A stretch of 8,101 nt of DNA, from NCBI GenBank assembly GCA_946615875.1, contig CAMOIK010000095.1, forward strand, positions 1-8,101, in the 5' to 3' direction. A program made the translations under genes and the position numbers. Each line of letters opens with the position of its first letter. The first letter of the stretch is position 1. Positions 1-6,399 of this stretch are shown here, piece by piece. Source of the stretch: an uncultured Verrucomicrobiota bacterium. Lineage in GTDB: Bacteria; Verrucomicrobiota; Kiritimatiellia; RFP12; UBA1067. The notes under the pieces were generated by a model. The model did no database searches, was not told where the DNA came from, and was given only the letters and a program-made list of their open reading frames with translations.

Positions 1-1278
1 GCGGTGCTCATCATCGCGGCGGACGACGGCATCATGCCGCAGACCGAGGAGTGCATCAAGGTCGCGCGCCAGACCGGCGTCCAGATCATGGTGGCCATCA
101 CCAAGGCGGACAAGCCGACGGCGAACGTGGACCGCGTCAAGCAGCAGCTGCAGAAACGCGGCCTCACGCCGGAGGATTGGGGCGGCGACATAATATGCTG
201 CCCTGTTTCCGGCGTGACGGGCATGGGCGTGGATTCCCTGCTGGAAAACATCCTCGTGCAGGCCGAAGTCCTCGAACTCCAGGCGAACCCCAACCGCCGC
301 GCCAACGGCTACGTGATCGAAGCGGAGCTTCAGCAGGGCCTCGGGCCGTGCGCCACGCTCCTCGTCACCGGCGGCACTCTCAAGGTCGGCGACGCGATCC
401 TCATCGGCGAACATTTCGGCAAGGTAAGGGCGCTGATAGACGACCACGGCCGCCGCGTCAAGGAGGCGCCCCCTTCCACGCCGGTCAAGGCAACAGGACT
501 TTCCGGCGTCCCCGAAGCTGGCGCGGAGTTCCGCGTGATGCTGGACGAAAAGCGCGCGCGCACTCTCGCCGAGCAGACTGCGCAGGAGAAGAAGGAACAG
601 GAGCTTTCGATGTCGAAAGCCGCCACGCTCGACGCGCTCATGAGCCGCATGGCCGCCGAAGGCAAGAAGGAGCTGAACGTCATCGTCAAGTCCGATACGC
701 AAGGCTCGCTGGAGGCGATCGTCGAGGCGCTGCGCGCCATAAAATCTGAAAAGGTCGGCCTGAACGTGATCGGCGAAGGCACCGGAAACGTTTCGATCAC
801 CGACGTCAAGTCGGCGGCGGCGGGCAAGGCGATCATAGTGGGCTTCGACATAGGCAACGATTCTGGCGTCCTGCAACAGGCGCGCCACGACGGCGTGCGC
901 ATCAACTCGTTCCGCATCATATACGAACTGATCGACCACGTGAAGCAGTCCATGCTCGATCTGCTGCCGCCCGAATACAAGGAAGTCGTGAAGGGCCACG
1001 CCGAGATCAAGGCGATCTACGACATCGGCAAACTCGGCAAGATCGCCGGTTCCCAGATGCTCGACGGCGCGCTCGTCGCCAAGGAGAACTTCCGCATACT
1101 GCGCGGCAAGACGCAGGTGTGGGAAGGCAAGGTGCAGACACTGCGCCACTTCAAGGACGAGGTCAAGGAGGTCACGGGCCAGCAGGAATGCGGCGTGTGT
1201 TTCGCCAACTACGAAGACTTCCAGGTCGGCGACGTAATCGAATGCTACCAGCTGGAGGAGCTGCCGAGGACCCTGTAG
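1..1278 (+). CDS. infB: Translation initiation factor IF-2, C-terminal part (5' end outside window)
   Basis: This GTPase places initiator fMet-tRNA on the 30S subunit and promotes 50S joining. The window opens just after the G3 motif, at AVLIIAADDGIMPQT, so the N-terminal region and the P-loop are missing; 425 residues are visible. G4 is at 100-111 and G5 near 208-216. They are followed by the EF-Tu-like domain II (about 290-540, with GLGPCATLLVTGGTLKVGD), a charged linker, the IF-2-specific domain III (about 660-960, with VKSDTQGSLEAI) and the C2 domain that binds fMet (about 970-1270, with FKDEVKEV and QQECG). Two oddities: G4 reads TKAD instead of the usual NKxD, and G5 reads SGV instead of SAK. 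The gene ends with TAG 25 nt before rbfA, as in the common nusA-infB-rbfA cluster. Family assignment is certain from collinear similarity over the whole visible length. Confidence 0.98.
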   Translation, partial: AVLIIAADDGIMPQTEECIKVARQTGVQIMVAITKADKPTANVDRVKQQLQKRGLTPEDWGGDIICCPVSGVTGMGVDSLLENILVQAEVLELQANPNRRANGYVIEAELQQGLGPCATLLVTGGTLKVGDAILIGEHFGKVRALIDDHGRRVKEAPPSTPVKATGLSGVPEAGAEFRVMLDEKRARTLAEQTAQEKKEQELSMSKAATLDALMSRMAAEGKKELNVIVKSDTQGSLEAIVEALRAIKSEKVGLNVIGEGTGNVSITDVKSAAAGKAIIVGFDIGNDSGVLQQARHDGVRINSFRIIYELIDHVKQSMLDLLPPEYKEVVKGHAEIKAIYDIGKLGKIAGSQMLDGALVAKENFRILRGKTQVWEGKVQTLRHFKDEVKEVTGQQECGVCFANYEDFQVGDVIECYQLEELPRTL

Positions 1279-1303
1279 GGAAGCGTGCTCCGGGAACACG
1301 GCC

Positions 1304-1645
1304 ATGTCGATCGATAGACTCCAAAGGGTGGATTCCCTCCTCAAGCGCGTCATCGCCGAGGGGATGTTCACGATAATGCAGGGCGACAGCATCGCGCCAG
1401 GGCTGATTACCGTGACCGGCGTCCACTGCGGAAAAGATCTGCGCGACGCCACGGTGACGGTATCCGTCTTCGGCGACGACGCGACGAAAGAGCGCGCGCT
1501 GCAGCATCTGAAGCACAACGCGAAACGCTTCCAGACGCTGATAAACCGCGAAGTCCGCATGAAGTTCACGCCGCGACTCCTCTTCAAACTCGACTTGTCG
1601 CTCGAAAAGGGCGACGAAGTCCTGGCGATTCTCGACAGGCTGTGA
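1304..1645 (+). CDS. rbfA: 30S ribosome-binding factor A
   Basis: RbfA is a small KH-fold protein that binds the immature 30S subunit near the 5' end of 16S rRNA and supports late processing and cold growth. The 113-residue product has the usual family length and layout. An N-terminal helix (RLQRVDSLLKRVIAEGMFTI) is followed by a strand with the family-like ITVTGVHCGKDLRDATVTVS pattern, a helix (HLKHNAKRFQTLINREV) and the closing motif MKFTPRLLFKLDLSLEKGDE. The order downstream of infB is the classical one and supports the call. The ATG at 1304 has only a weak GGGAA Shine-Dalgarno (1292-1296), suggesting coupling to infB translation. The stop codon lies 1 nt before hisH, where truB is often found in other bacteria. 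Confidence 0.95.
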   Translation: MSIDRLQRVDSLLKRVIAEGMFTIMQGDSIAPGLITVTGVHCGKDLRDATVTVSVFGDDATKERALQHLKHNAKRFQTLINREVRMKFTPRLLFKLDLSLEKGDEVLAILDRL

Positions 1646-1646
1646 A

Positions 1647-2246
1647 ATGATTGCCATCATCGACTACAAGGCTGGGAATCTGACGAGCGTCAAATACGCC
1701 TTCGACGCCCTCGGCGCGGAGTCGCGCATCACGAGCGATCCGGCGGAGATCGAGACGTCGGACCGGGTCGTGTTCCCGGGCGTCGGCGCGGCGAAGAGCG
1801 CGATGGAAAATCTCGCCGCCCTGGAGCTCGTAGATGTGGTGCGGCGCGTCGCGCCCGCGAAGCCGTTTCTCGGGATATGCCTGGGGATGCAGATCCTTTT
1901 CGAACGCACCGAAGAGGACGGCGGCGTGGACTGCCTCGGCCTCCTCCCCGGCGTCGTGCGCCGGTTCCCTCCAGCGCCAGGCTGCAAAATTCCCCACATG
2001 GGATGGAACAGCGTGAAACGCGTGGCGAAGGATGGAGAATGCGGCTTCATGCCCGCCGCGGACTATTTCTATTTCGTGCATTCCTACTACGCGCCGGTCT
2101 GCGAGTTCACGGTCGGCGTCACGGAATTCGCAGGGGTGGAGTTTTCCAGCGCCGTGCGGCGAGGTTCGACGACGGCTGCGCAGTTCCATCCGGAGAAATC
2201 GGGCGCGGCGGGCCTCGCCTTTCTGAAAGGATGGCTCTCGTGCTGA
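1647..2246 (+). CDS. hisH: Imidazole glycerol phosphate synthase, glutamine amidotransferase subunit HisH
   Basis: HisH hydrolyses glutamine and channels the ammonia to HisF for the fifth step of histidine synthesis, giving imidazole glycerol phosphate and AICAR. The 199-residue length is typical. It is a class I glutamine amidotransferase: an N-terminal strand and loop MIAIIDYKAGNLTSV, the PGVG loop (residues 44-47), the nucleophile Cys78 in GICLGMQ, and the His181/Glu183 pair in QFHPEKS. The PHMGWNSV and YFVHSYY motifs of the HisH family are also present. All catalytic residues are intact. The ATG is 1 nt after the rbfA stop and the 3' end overlaps hisF by 7 nt, so the two subunits of the heterodimer are probably made by coupled translation. 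Confidence 0.97.
   Translation: MIAIIDYKAGNLTSVKYAFDALGAESRITSDPAEIETSDRVVFPGVGAAKSAMENLAALELVDVVRRVAPAKPFLGICLGMQILFERTEEDGGVDCLGLLPGVVRRFPPAPGCKIPHMGWNSVKRVAKDGECGFMPAADYFYFVHSYYAPVCEFTVGVTEFAGVEFSSAVRRGSTTAAQFHPEKSGAAGLAFLKGWLSC
2225..2230 (+). promoter_or_regulatory. Ribosome binding site that decides the hisF start
   Basis: The purine run GAAAGG inside the end of hisH lies 9 nt before a GTG at 2240 but directly abuts the upstream in-frame ATG at 2231. Spacing therefore favours GTG. The GTG start also makes the protein begin MLTRRIIPCLDV, as HisF proteins usually do. Confidence 0.6.
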
Positions 2247-3010
2247 CCAGGCGAATCATCCCGTGCCTTGACGTGCGCAAGGGGCGCGTCACGAAAGGCG
2301 TGAAGTTCCAGAACAACGTCGATCTCGGCGACCCGGTCGAAATGGCCCTCGCGTATTCGGACGGCGGCGCCGACGAGCTCGTATTCTACGACATCACCGC
2401 TTCAGCGGAACGCCGCCCCATCGACATCGGCATGGTGGAGGCCGTCGCGCGCTCCATCCGCATCCCCTTCGCCGTCGGCGGCGGCATATCGTGCGTGGCC
2501 GACATGGAGCGGGTGATTTTGGCCGGAGCAGAGAAGGTGTCCGTGAATTCCCTCGCCGTCCGCAACCCGTCAATCATATCGGACGGAGCCAAGGCGTTCG
2601 GGCGGCAGTGCATCGTGCTTGGCATGGACCCTGTGAAGTCGCAGAACCCCTCGTGCCCGTCAGGCTACGAAGTGACGACCCGCGGCTTCCGCGACTTCAC
2701 AGGCATGGACGCGGTAGAGTGGGCCAGGCGCGCCACAGACATGGGCGCCGGCGAGATAGTGGTGAATTCCGTGGATGCCGACGGCACGCGGGCGGGCTTC
2801 CAGCTGGAAGTGACGCGCCTCATAGCCGAGGCGGTTGGCGTGCCGGTGGTCGCGTCCGGCGGCGCGGGCAGACCGGAACATTTCCCGGAGGTGTTCCGCG
2901 AAACGGGCTGCGACGCCGCCATCGTCGCCGGCATGATCCATTCCGGCGAATACACGATCGCTCAGATCAAGGCGGCGATGGCCGCGGCCGGCGTCCCGGC
3001 GCGGACGTGA
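2240..3010 (+). CDS. hisF: Imidazole glycerol phosphate synthase, cyclase subunit HisF
   Basis: HisF is the (beta/alpha)8-barrel subunit that uses ammonia from HisH to convert PRFAR into imidazole glycerol phosphate and AICAR. Counting from the GTG start gives 256 residues. The catalytic aspartates then fall at Asp11 (IIPCLDV) and Asp130 (VLGMD), exactly the Thermotoga maritima HisF numbering, which supports this start over the ATG at 2231. Phosphate-binding motifs VGGGIS (about 79-84) and ASGGAG are present, as are DITAS and the late NSVDADGT loop. The segment after Asp130 (CPSGYEVTTRGFRDFTGMDAVEW) is about three residues longer than in T. maritima. No hisA lies between hisH and hisF, which are commonly separated by it. 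The gene overlaps hisH by 7 nt. Confidence 0.96.
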   Translation: MLTRRIIPCLDVRKGRVTKGVKFQNNVDLGDPVEMALAYSDGGADELVFYDITASAERRPIDIGMVEAVARSIRIPFAVGGGISCVADMERVILAGAEKVSVNSLAVRNPSIISDGAKAFGRQCIVLGMDPVKSQNPSCPSGYEVTTRGFRDFTGMDAVEWARRATDMGAGEIVVNSVDADGTRAGFQLEVTRLIAEAVGVPVVASGGAGRPEHFPEVFRETGCDAAIVAGMIHSGEYTIAQIKAAMAAAGVPART

Positions 3011-3059
3011 AACACCGGCGGACGAAAAGAATTTCGAAACGACAAGGACAGGAAAAGAC

Positions 3060-3122
3060 ATGAGAAGACCGATGCTATCATCGTGTGCGGCCTGGGCGTT
3101 GTTCGCCCTCGTCGCTTTCGCA
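3060..3122 (+). other. Sec-type signal peptide of the tandem hydrolase
   Basis: Residues 1-21 show a basic start (MRRP), a hydrophobic core (AAWALFALVAF) and a likely signal peptidase I site after A-F-A, before GEKTY. Cys9 lies too early and in the wrong context for a lipobox, so export to the periplasm or outside is favoured over lipid anchoring. Confidence 0.75.
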
Positions 3123-4808
3123 GGCGAAAAGACCTACCTGTGGCCGGAAGGAAAGATGCCGGACGCGCAGCCGCACCAGATCGCGGCGATGACGGACGTC
3201 TCAAAGGCGAAAGACTTCGACGCGGACAAATGGCGCCGCCCTTACATCGAATGGCAGGACGCGTCGGAAGACGCCCCCAGGACGGATGTCTGCATGATCC
3301 TGATCTCTGGCGGAGGATACAAGAATCAGTGCGACGTAAAACTCGTCGAGAAATGGGCGAAGGAATTCGCCCGGCTCGGCGTCGCGTGCGTCAGCCTGGT
3401 GCACCGCACGCCTCGCCCGAACGCACTTCCGATCCACCAGTCGGCATGGGAGGACGGCCAGCGAGCCGTCAGGCTGGTGCGCTCCGAGGCCGCGAAGCGG
3501 GGCTTCGACCCGGAGAAGATAGGCGTCATGTCGATGTCGGCCGGTTCGCATCTGGCGACGCTCCTGGCTACCAGTTCGCAGACGGCCGCCTACGAGCCGG
3601 TCGATGAACTCGACGACATCCCCTGCCACATCAACTGGGCGTGCCCCTTCGCCATCGCATACGGCATCACCGACGGCGTCGGCCATCCAAACACGCGCGA
3701 CGGCGATGCCGTGGACGCCACCCTTTCGGACGTGTTCAAGTTCGACGCGAAGACATGCCCGATGTGCATGATGCACGGCGGCAACGACATCTACTCGCCG
3801 TTCTCCGCGACCCGCATCTATCGCCAGCTGCGCCGCATGAAGATCCCTGCCGAGCTGCACCTCTACCCGGACAAAGGGCATGGCGCGTTCGGGTTCGAGC
3901 GGGCGGTGGAGTTCATGCGCCAGATGGGCTTCCTGCCGCGCCCTCCGGAAGTGGCCCTCATGGACAGGTTCCCGAACGACGACGCCCGCGGCGACTATTC
4001 CAAGGAGAACGTCTGGCCGGACGGCAAGATGCCGGACGCGCAGACCAACCAGTGCACTCCGTACATCGAATGGCACGTGCCGAAAGTCCTCAAGACCAAG
4101 GCCATCCAGATAATATACTCCGGCGGCAGCTACCAGGGCAACGGGCCCAACGGCTTCGAGGTCGCGCCGGCGCGCCGCTTCCTCAACGAAAAAGGCATGA
4201 CCGTCGTCACCATGAAATACAGGACCCCACGCCCCGCCGCGCCGCTGGCCAAGCACACGACCGCCTGGGAAGACCTTCAGCGGGCAATACGGATCGTGCG
4301 CAGCGAAGCGCCGAAGCGCGGACTCGATCCAGACCGCATCGGAATAATGGGCTCCTCCGCCGGCGGTCACCTCACGCTGATGGGCGCCACTAGCTCGAAG
4401 CACAGGGCCTACTGGCCGATCGACAAGCTCGACGAAACACCATGCAACGCGCAGTGGGCGGTGGCGATCTATCCGGCATACGCCCTCACCGACGGCCTGG
4501 AGAAGGGCAACACCACGGGAGGCAACGACGACTCAGCCCGCCTCGCGCCGGAATTCTCGTTCGACCTCGCGACCCCGCCAATGCTCTTCATCCACGGCGA
4601 CGCCGATACATGGGCCGCCATGAACTCCGTAAAGGCCTGGGAGCAGCTGCGCAGAATGGGCATACAGTCCGAACTCCACACGCTCGCACTGCGCCCGCAC
4701 TGCTTCCAGCGCAACGCCTCGCCTGGCACGGGCAGCTACTCGTGGCTCAATCGCATATGGGAGTTCCTGACGGCTAAAGGCTTTGTCGCCGACGCCGTCG
4801 AGAGCTGA
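3060..4808 (+). CDS. Secreted protein with two tandem alpha/beta-hydrolase (esterase-like) domains
   Basis: The 582-residue product has a signal peptide, then two homologous alpha/beta-hydrolase domains, about residues 28-300 and 319-575. Each starts with a W-P-[ED]-G-K-M-P-D-A-Q motif (W28, W319), then an oxyanion-type glycine turn (ISGGGY; YSGGSY), RTPRP, AWED.QRA.R.VRSEA, a nucleophile elbow, an Asp and a His. Domain 1 has Ser160 (in SMSAG, a departure from GxSxG), Asp243 (HGGND) and His274 (KGHGAF). Domain 2 has Ser433 (GSSAG), Asp516 (HGDAD) and His547 (RPH). Both triads thus look complete. The layout resembles lipase/esterase families such as acetyl-xylan or feruloyl esterases, so deacylation of a carbohydrate outside the cytoplasm is plausible, but the substrate cannot be read from sequence. 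The ATG has a good Shine-Dalgarno (AGGA, 3050-3053). It follows hisF by 49 nt without an evident promoter. Confidence 0.85.
   Translation: MRRPMLSSCAAWALFALVAFAGEKTYLWPEGKMPDAQPHQIAAMTDVSKAKDFDADKWRRPYIEWQDASEDAPRTDVCMILISGGGYKNQCDVKLVEKWAKEFARLGVACVSLVHRTPRPNALPIHQSAWEDGQRAVRLVRSEAAKRGFDPEKIGVMSMSAGSHLATLLATSSQTAAYEPVDELDDIPCHINWACPFAIAYGITDGVGHPNTRDGDAVDATLSDVFKFDAKTCPMCMMHGGNDIYSPFSATRIYRQLRRMKIPAELHLYPDKGHGAFGFERAVEFMRQMGFLPRPPEVALMDRFPNDDARGDYSKENVWPDGKMPDAQTNQCTPYIEWHVPKVLKTKAIQIIYSGGSYQGNGPNGFEVAPARRFLNEKGMTVVTMKYRTPRPAAPLAKHTTAWEDLQRAIRIVRSEAPKRGLDPDRIGIMGSSAGGHLTLMGATSSKHRAYWPIDKLDETPCNAQWAVAIYPAYALTDGLEKGNTTGGNDDSARLAPEFSFDLATPPMLFIHGDADTWAAMNSVKAWEQLRRMGIQSELHTLALRPHCFQRNASPGTGSYSWLNRIWEFLTAKGFVADAVES
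3141..3170 (+). repeat. First copy of the domain-start repeat in the hydrolase
   Basis: These 30 bases encode WPEGKMPDAQ and match 4014-4043 at nearly every base. They mark the start of the first duplicated domain. Similarity between the two domains continues at protein level (RTPRP, AWED, VRSEA, triads), so this is the best-conserved trace of an internal gene duplication. Confidence 0.8.
4014..4043 (+). repeat. Second copy of the domain-start repeat in the hydrolase
   Basis: The bases encode WPDGKMPDAQ at residues 319-328 and differ from 3141-3170 at very few positions. They mark the start of the second hydrolase domain. The linker before it (about residues 300-318, including DRFPNDDARGDYSKEN) is polar and likely flexible. 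Confidence 0.8.
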
Positions 4809-4819
4809 GCCTGCGGCTC
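4807..4819. terminator. Small hairpin between two convergent genes (possible weak bidirectional terminator)
   Basis: GAGCC-TGC-GGCTC is a perfect 5-bp stem with a 3-nt loop. It overlaps the stop codon of the hydrolase (4806-4808) and touches that of the minus-strand four-helix gene (4819-4821). Only 10 nt separate the genes, so the terminators of both units must lie here or inside the opposing gene. No T-run follows on either strand, so function is uncertain. Confidence 0.25.
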
Positions 4820-5526
4820 TAATCCAGACCCGGGGACGTCTGCGCGCCGGAACCGTCCGGCGAGACATCCAACAGAAGCGGCGACGACACGCACGGCAGG
4901 GCCGGGGCGAGCCGCTCCGGCATGGACGCCAGCCATTCCAGCGCTTCGCGGTCGATCTGGCGGCCGTCGTCCGCGTCGGGGAGCGGCGTCTTGGTTTTGC
5001 GCCTGGCGGACGGACGCGTCGCGGATTTCTTCTTCCTGCCCGCGAGCTTCTTCGGTTTCACCGCCGTCCTGCGCAGCATGTCCGCGATCGTGTCGGCCGA
5101 CGACAGAGCGCCGTCGCCGGCATCGTCTTGCTGTTTCTTCACACGGCTTCCGCGCTTGACCGTGAAAGCGCTCTTCAGGATTCTCGCGAGGGCGTCCGCT
5201 TCGGCGATGAGCGCGGCCATGACTTCCTTGGTGAGGTTGCGCCTGTAGCCGAGGCGGGCGATGACGCTGAGGTGCATCCGCGACTCGGCGAGTTCCTTCA
5301 GCGCGATGGTGAGGCGCCCGGAGAAGTCGCGCTGGGAAGAAGGGACCGTGGCCTCTGCGTAGTTGGCGGCGACCGACGTGGCGGATCGCGCCAGCTGGTC
5401 TTTGAAGTTGCTTGCACCGGCGCGCCCCCTGGGCAGCAGATCGCAGACATGGATGCAGTTTGCCGCGAAATCAGCTATGCGTTCTTCGAGGCCTGCAATG
5501 CGAGCGATGGAAGCGATGCCCTTCAC
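4819..5526 (-). CDS. Four-helix-bundle (S23/IVP-like) protein with long basic C-terminal tail
   Basis: Residues about 10-122 match the four-helix-bundle family first met in 23S rRNA intervening sequences: a first helix LEERIADFAANCIHVCDLL, the signature FKDQLARSATSVAANYAEAT, then DFSGRLTIALKELAESRMHLSVI and a last helix MAALIAEADALARILKSAF. The family's cellular role is not settled; relatives form pentamers, and the Avd protein of diversity-generating retroelements has this fold. No reverse transcriptase is present here. The protein is unusual in carrying about 110 further residues, including a Lys/Arg-rich stretch (about 156-180, PKKLAGRKKKSATRPSARRK) and an acidic and proline-rich end. Start: GTG at 5526 gives 235 residues and begins 8 nt after the proC stop. 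An alternative TTG at 5538 overlaps that stop as TTGA (239 residues). Neither has a strong Shine-Dalgarno, so coupling to proC is likely. Confidence 0.75.
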   Translation of the reverse strand: MKGIASIARIAGLEERIADFAANCIHVCDLLPRGRAGASNFKDQLARSATSVAANYAEATVPSSQRDFSGRLTIALKELAESRMHLSVIARLGYRRNLTKEVMAALIAEADALARILKSAFTVKRGSRVKKQQDDAGDGALSSADTIADMLRRTAVKPKKLAGRKKKSATRPSARRKTKTPLPDADDGRQIDREALEWLASMPERLAPALPCVSSPLLLDVSPDGSGAQTSPGLD

Positions 5527-5534
5527 TCTCGTGC

Positions 5535-6317
5535 TCAAGCAAGTTCGCGAGAGCGTCGCGCCGCCGCCGCCAGGGTTTCCGCGACCACGTCCATGAAGTC
5601 GCTGGGGGCAAGTTTCTCCATGCCGGCGGCGGTGGTGCCGCCTTTGGTGCAGACGCCGGCGATGAAACCGTCGAGTTCCGCGCCGGTCTCGCGCAGAAAT
5701 CTGGCCGTGCCCAGCATCGTTTGCTCCGAAAGCAGCAGCGCGACGTCCGGCGCCAGCCCCAGCCGCACTCCGGCGGCCGCCATGGCCTTGGCCATGTATG
5801 CGAAATAGGCGGGCCCCGATCCGCTGAGCGCCGTCACGGCGTCGAAAGCCGCTTCGTCCAGCTCCACCGCCCGACCCGCAGACGACAGGATGCGCACTAC
5901 TTCCGCTGCGCCATCGCCGCAGACCGCGCACATCCCCTCGCCGACGCGCAGCGCAAGATTCGGCATCACGCGCACGATGCGCGGTGCGCTGCCAAACGCC
6001 GCCTTCAGCGCATCGAGTCGCTTGCCCGCCACGATGGATACGAGCGTGACGCGCTCCGAGAGCAGCGGGGCGACTTCCGCCGCCACCGCATCGACATCCT
6101 GCGGACGGACGGCGAGGAAGATGAAATCGCAGCATCCGGCCACCTCGCGAACGTCGTCCACCACGCCCACGCCATACTTCCCGGACAAGTAGCCGCGCCG
6201 GTCTGCGACCTTCTCGCCGACCAGAACATCCCGGGGGTTGGCGACAATTCCGTTGGCAAGGATTGCGGACAATATCCCCTCCGCCATCTTGCCTCCTCCG
6301 AAGAATCCTATTTTCAT
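5535..6317 (-). CDS. proC: Pyrroline-5-carboxylate reductase
   Basis: ProC reduces 1-pyrroline-5-carboxylate to proline with NAD(P)H, the last step of proline synthesis in the cytoplasm. The 260-residue protein has the Rossmann start MKIGFFGGGKMAEG, a second nucleotide-domain motif FLAVRPQDV (67-75), RVMPN (116-120), the dimerisation-domain motif ALSGSGPAYFAYM (163-175) and the family signature near GVCTKGGTTAAGMEKL (221-236). Some usually conserved positions differ: GGGKMAE where GAGNMAE is common, MPNLA where MPNTPA is common, and TKGGTT where SPGGTT is common. The fold and length are otherwise normal, so it is probably functional. ATG at 6317 is preceded by GGGAG (6331-6327) at 9 nt spacing. 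The gene lies 82 nt after the ATPase subunit gene. Confidence 0.93.
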   Translation of the reverse strand: MKIGFFGGGKMAEGILSAILANGIVANPRDVLVGEKVADRRGYLSGKYGVGVVDDVREVAGCCDFIFLAVRPQDVDAVAAEVAPLLSERVTLVSIVAGKRLDALKAAFGSAPRIVRVMPNLALRVGEGMCAVCGDGAAEVVRILSSAGRAVELDEAAFDAVTALSGSGPAYFAYMAKAMAAAGVRLGLAPDVALLLSEQTMLGTARFLRETGAELDGFIAGVCTKGGTTAAGMEKLAPSDFMDVVAETLAAAARRSRELA

Positions 6318-6399
6318 TTTGACTGGCTCCCGGTGCAGTGTATCGTATGCGTCGTGCGGATCGTAGGACGGCGAGGCGCGAAAGCGTCTGCGGCGCGTT

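Noticed and set aside
1877..2239. Long N-terminal extension of HisF
   Set aside because: It is the hisH sequence read in another frame. The Asp11/Asp130 numbering and Shine-Dalgarno spacing place the start at 2240.
3201..4403. 400-residue minus-strand ORF opposite the hydrolase
   Set aside because: It is a high-GC shadow frame. The + strand frame has a signal peptide, conserved motifs and duplicated domains.
4819..6135. 438-residue minus-strand ORF extending the four-helix gene upstream through proC
   Set aside because: The extra N-terminal part is an out-of-frame reading of proC, whose own frame is clearly coding. The four-helix gene begins at about 5526-5538.
4819..6317. Diversity-generating retroelement suggested by the Avd-like fold
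   Set aside because: No reverse transcriptase, template repeat or variable repeat is visible in the window.
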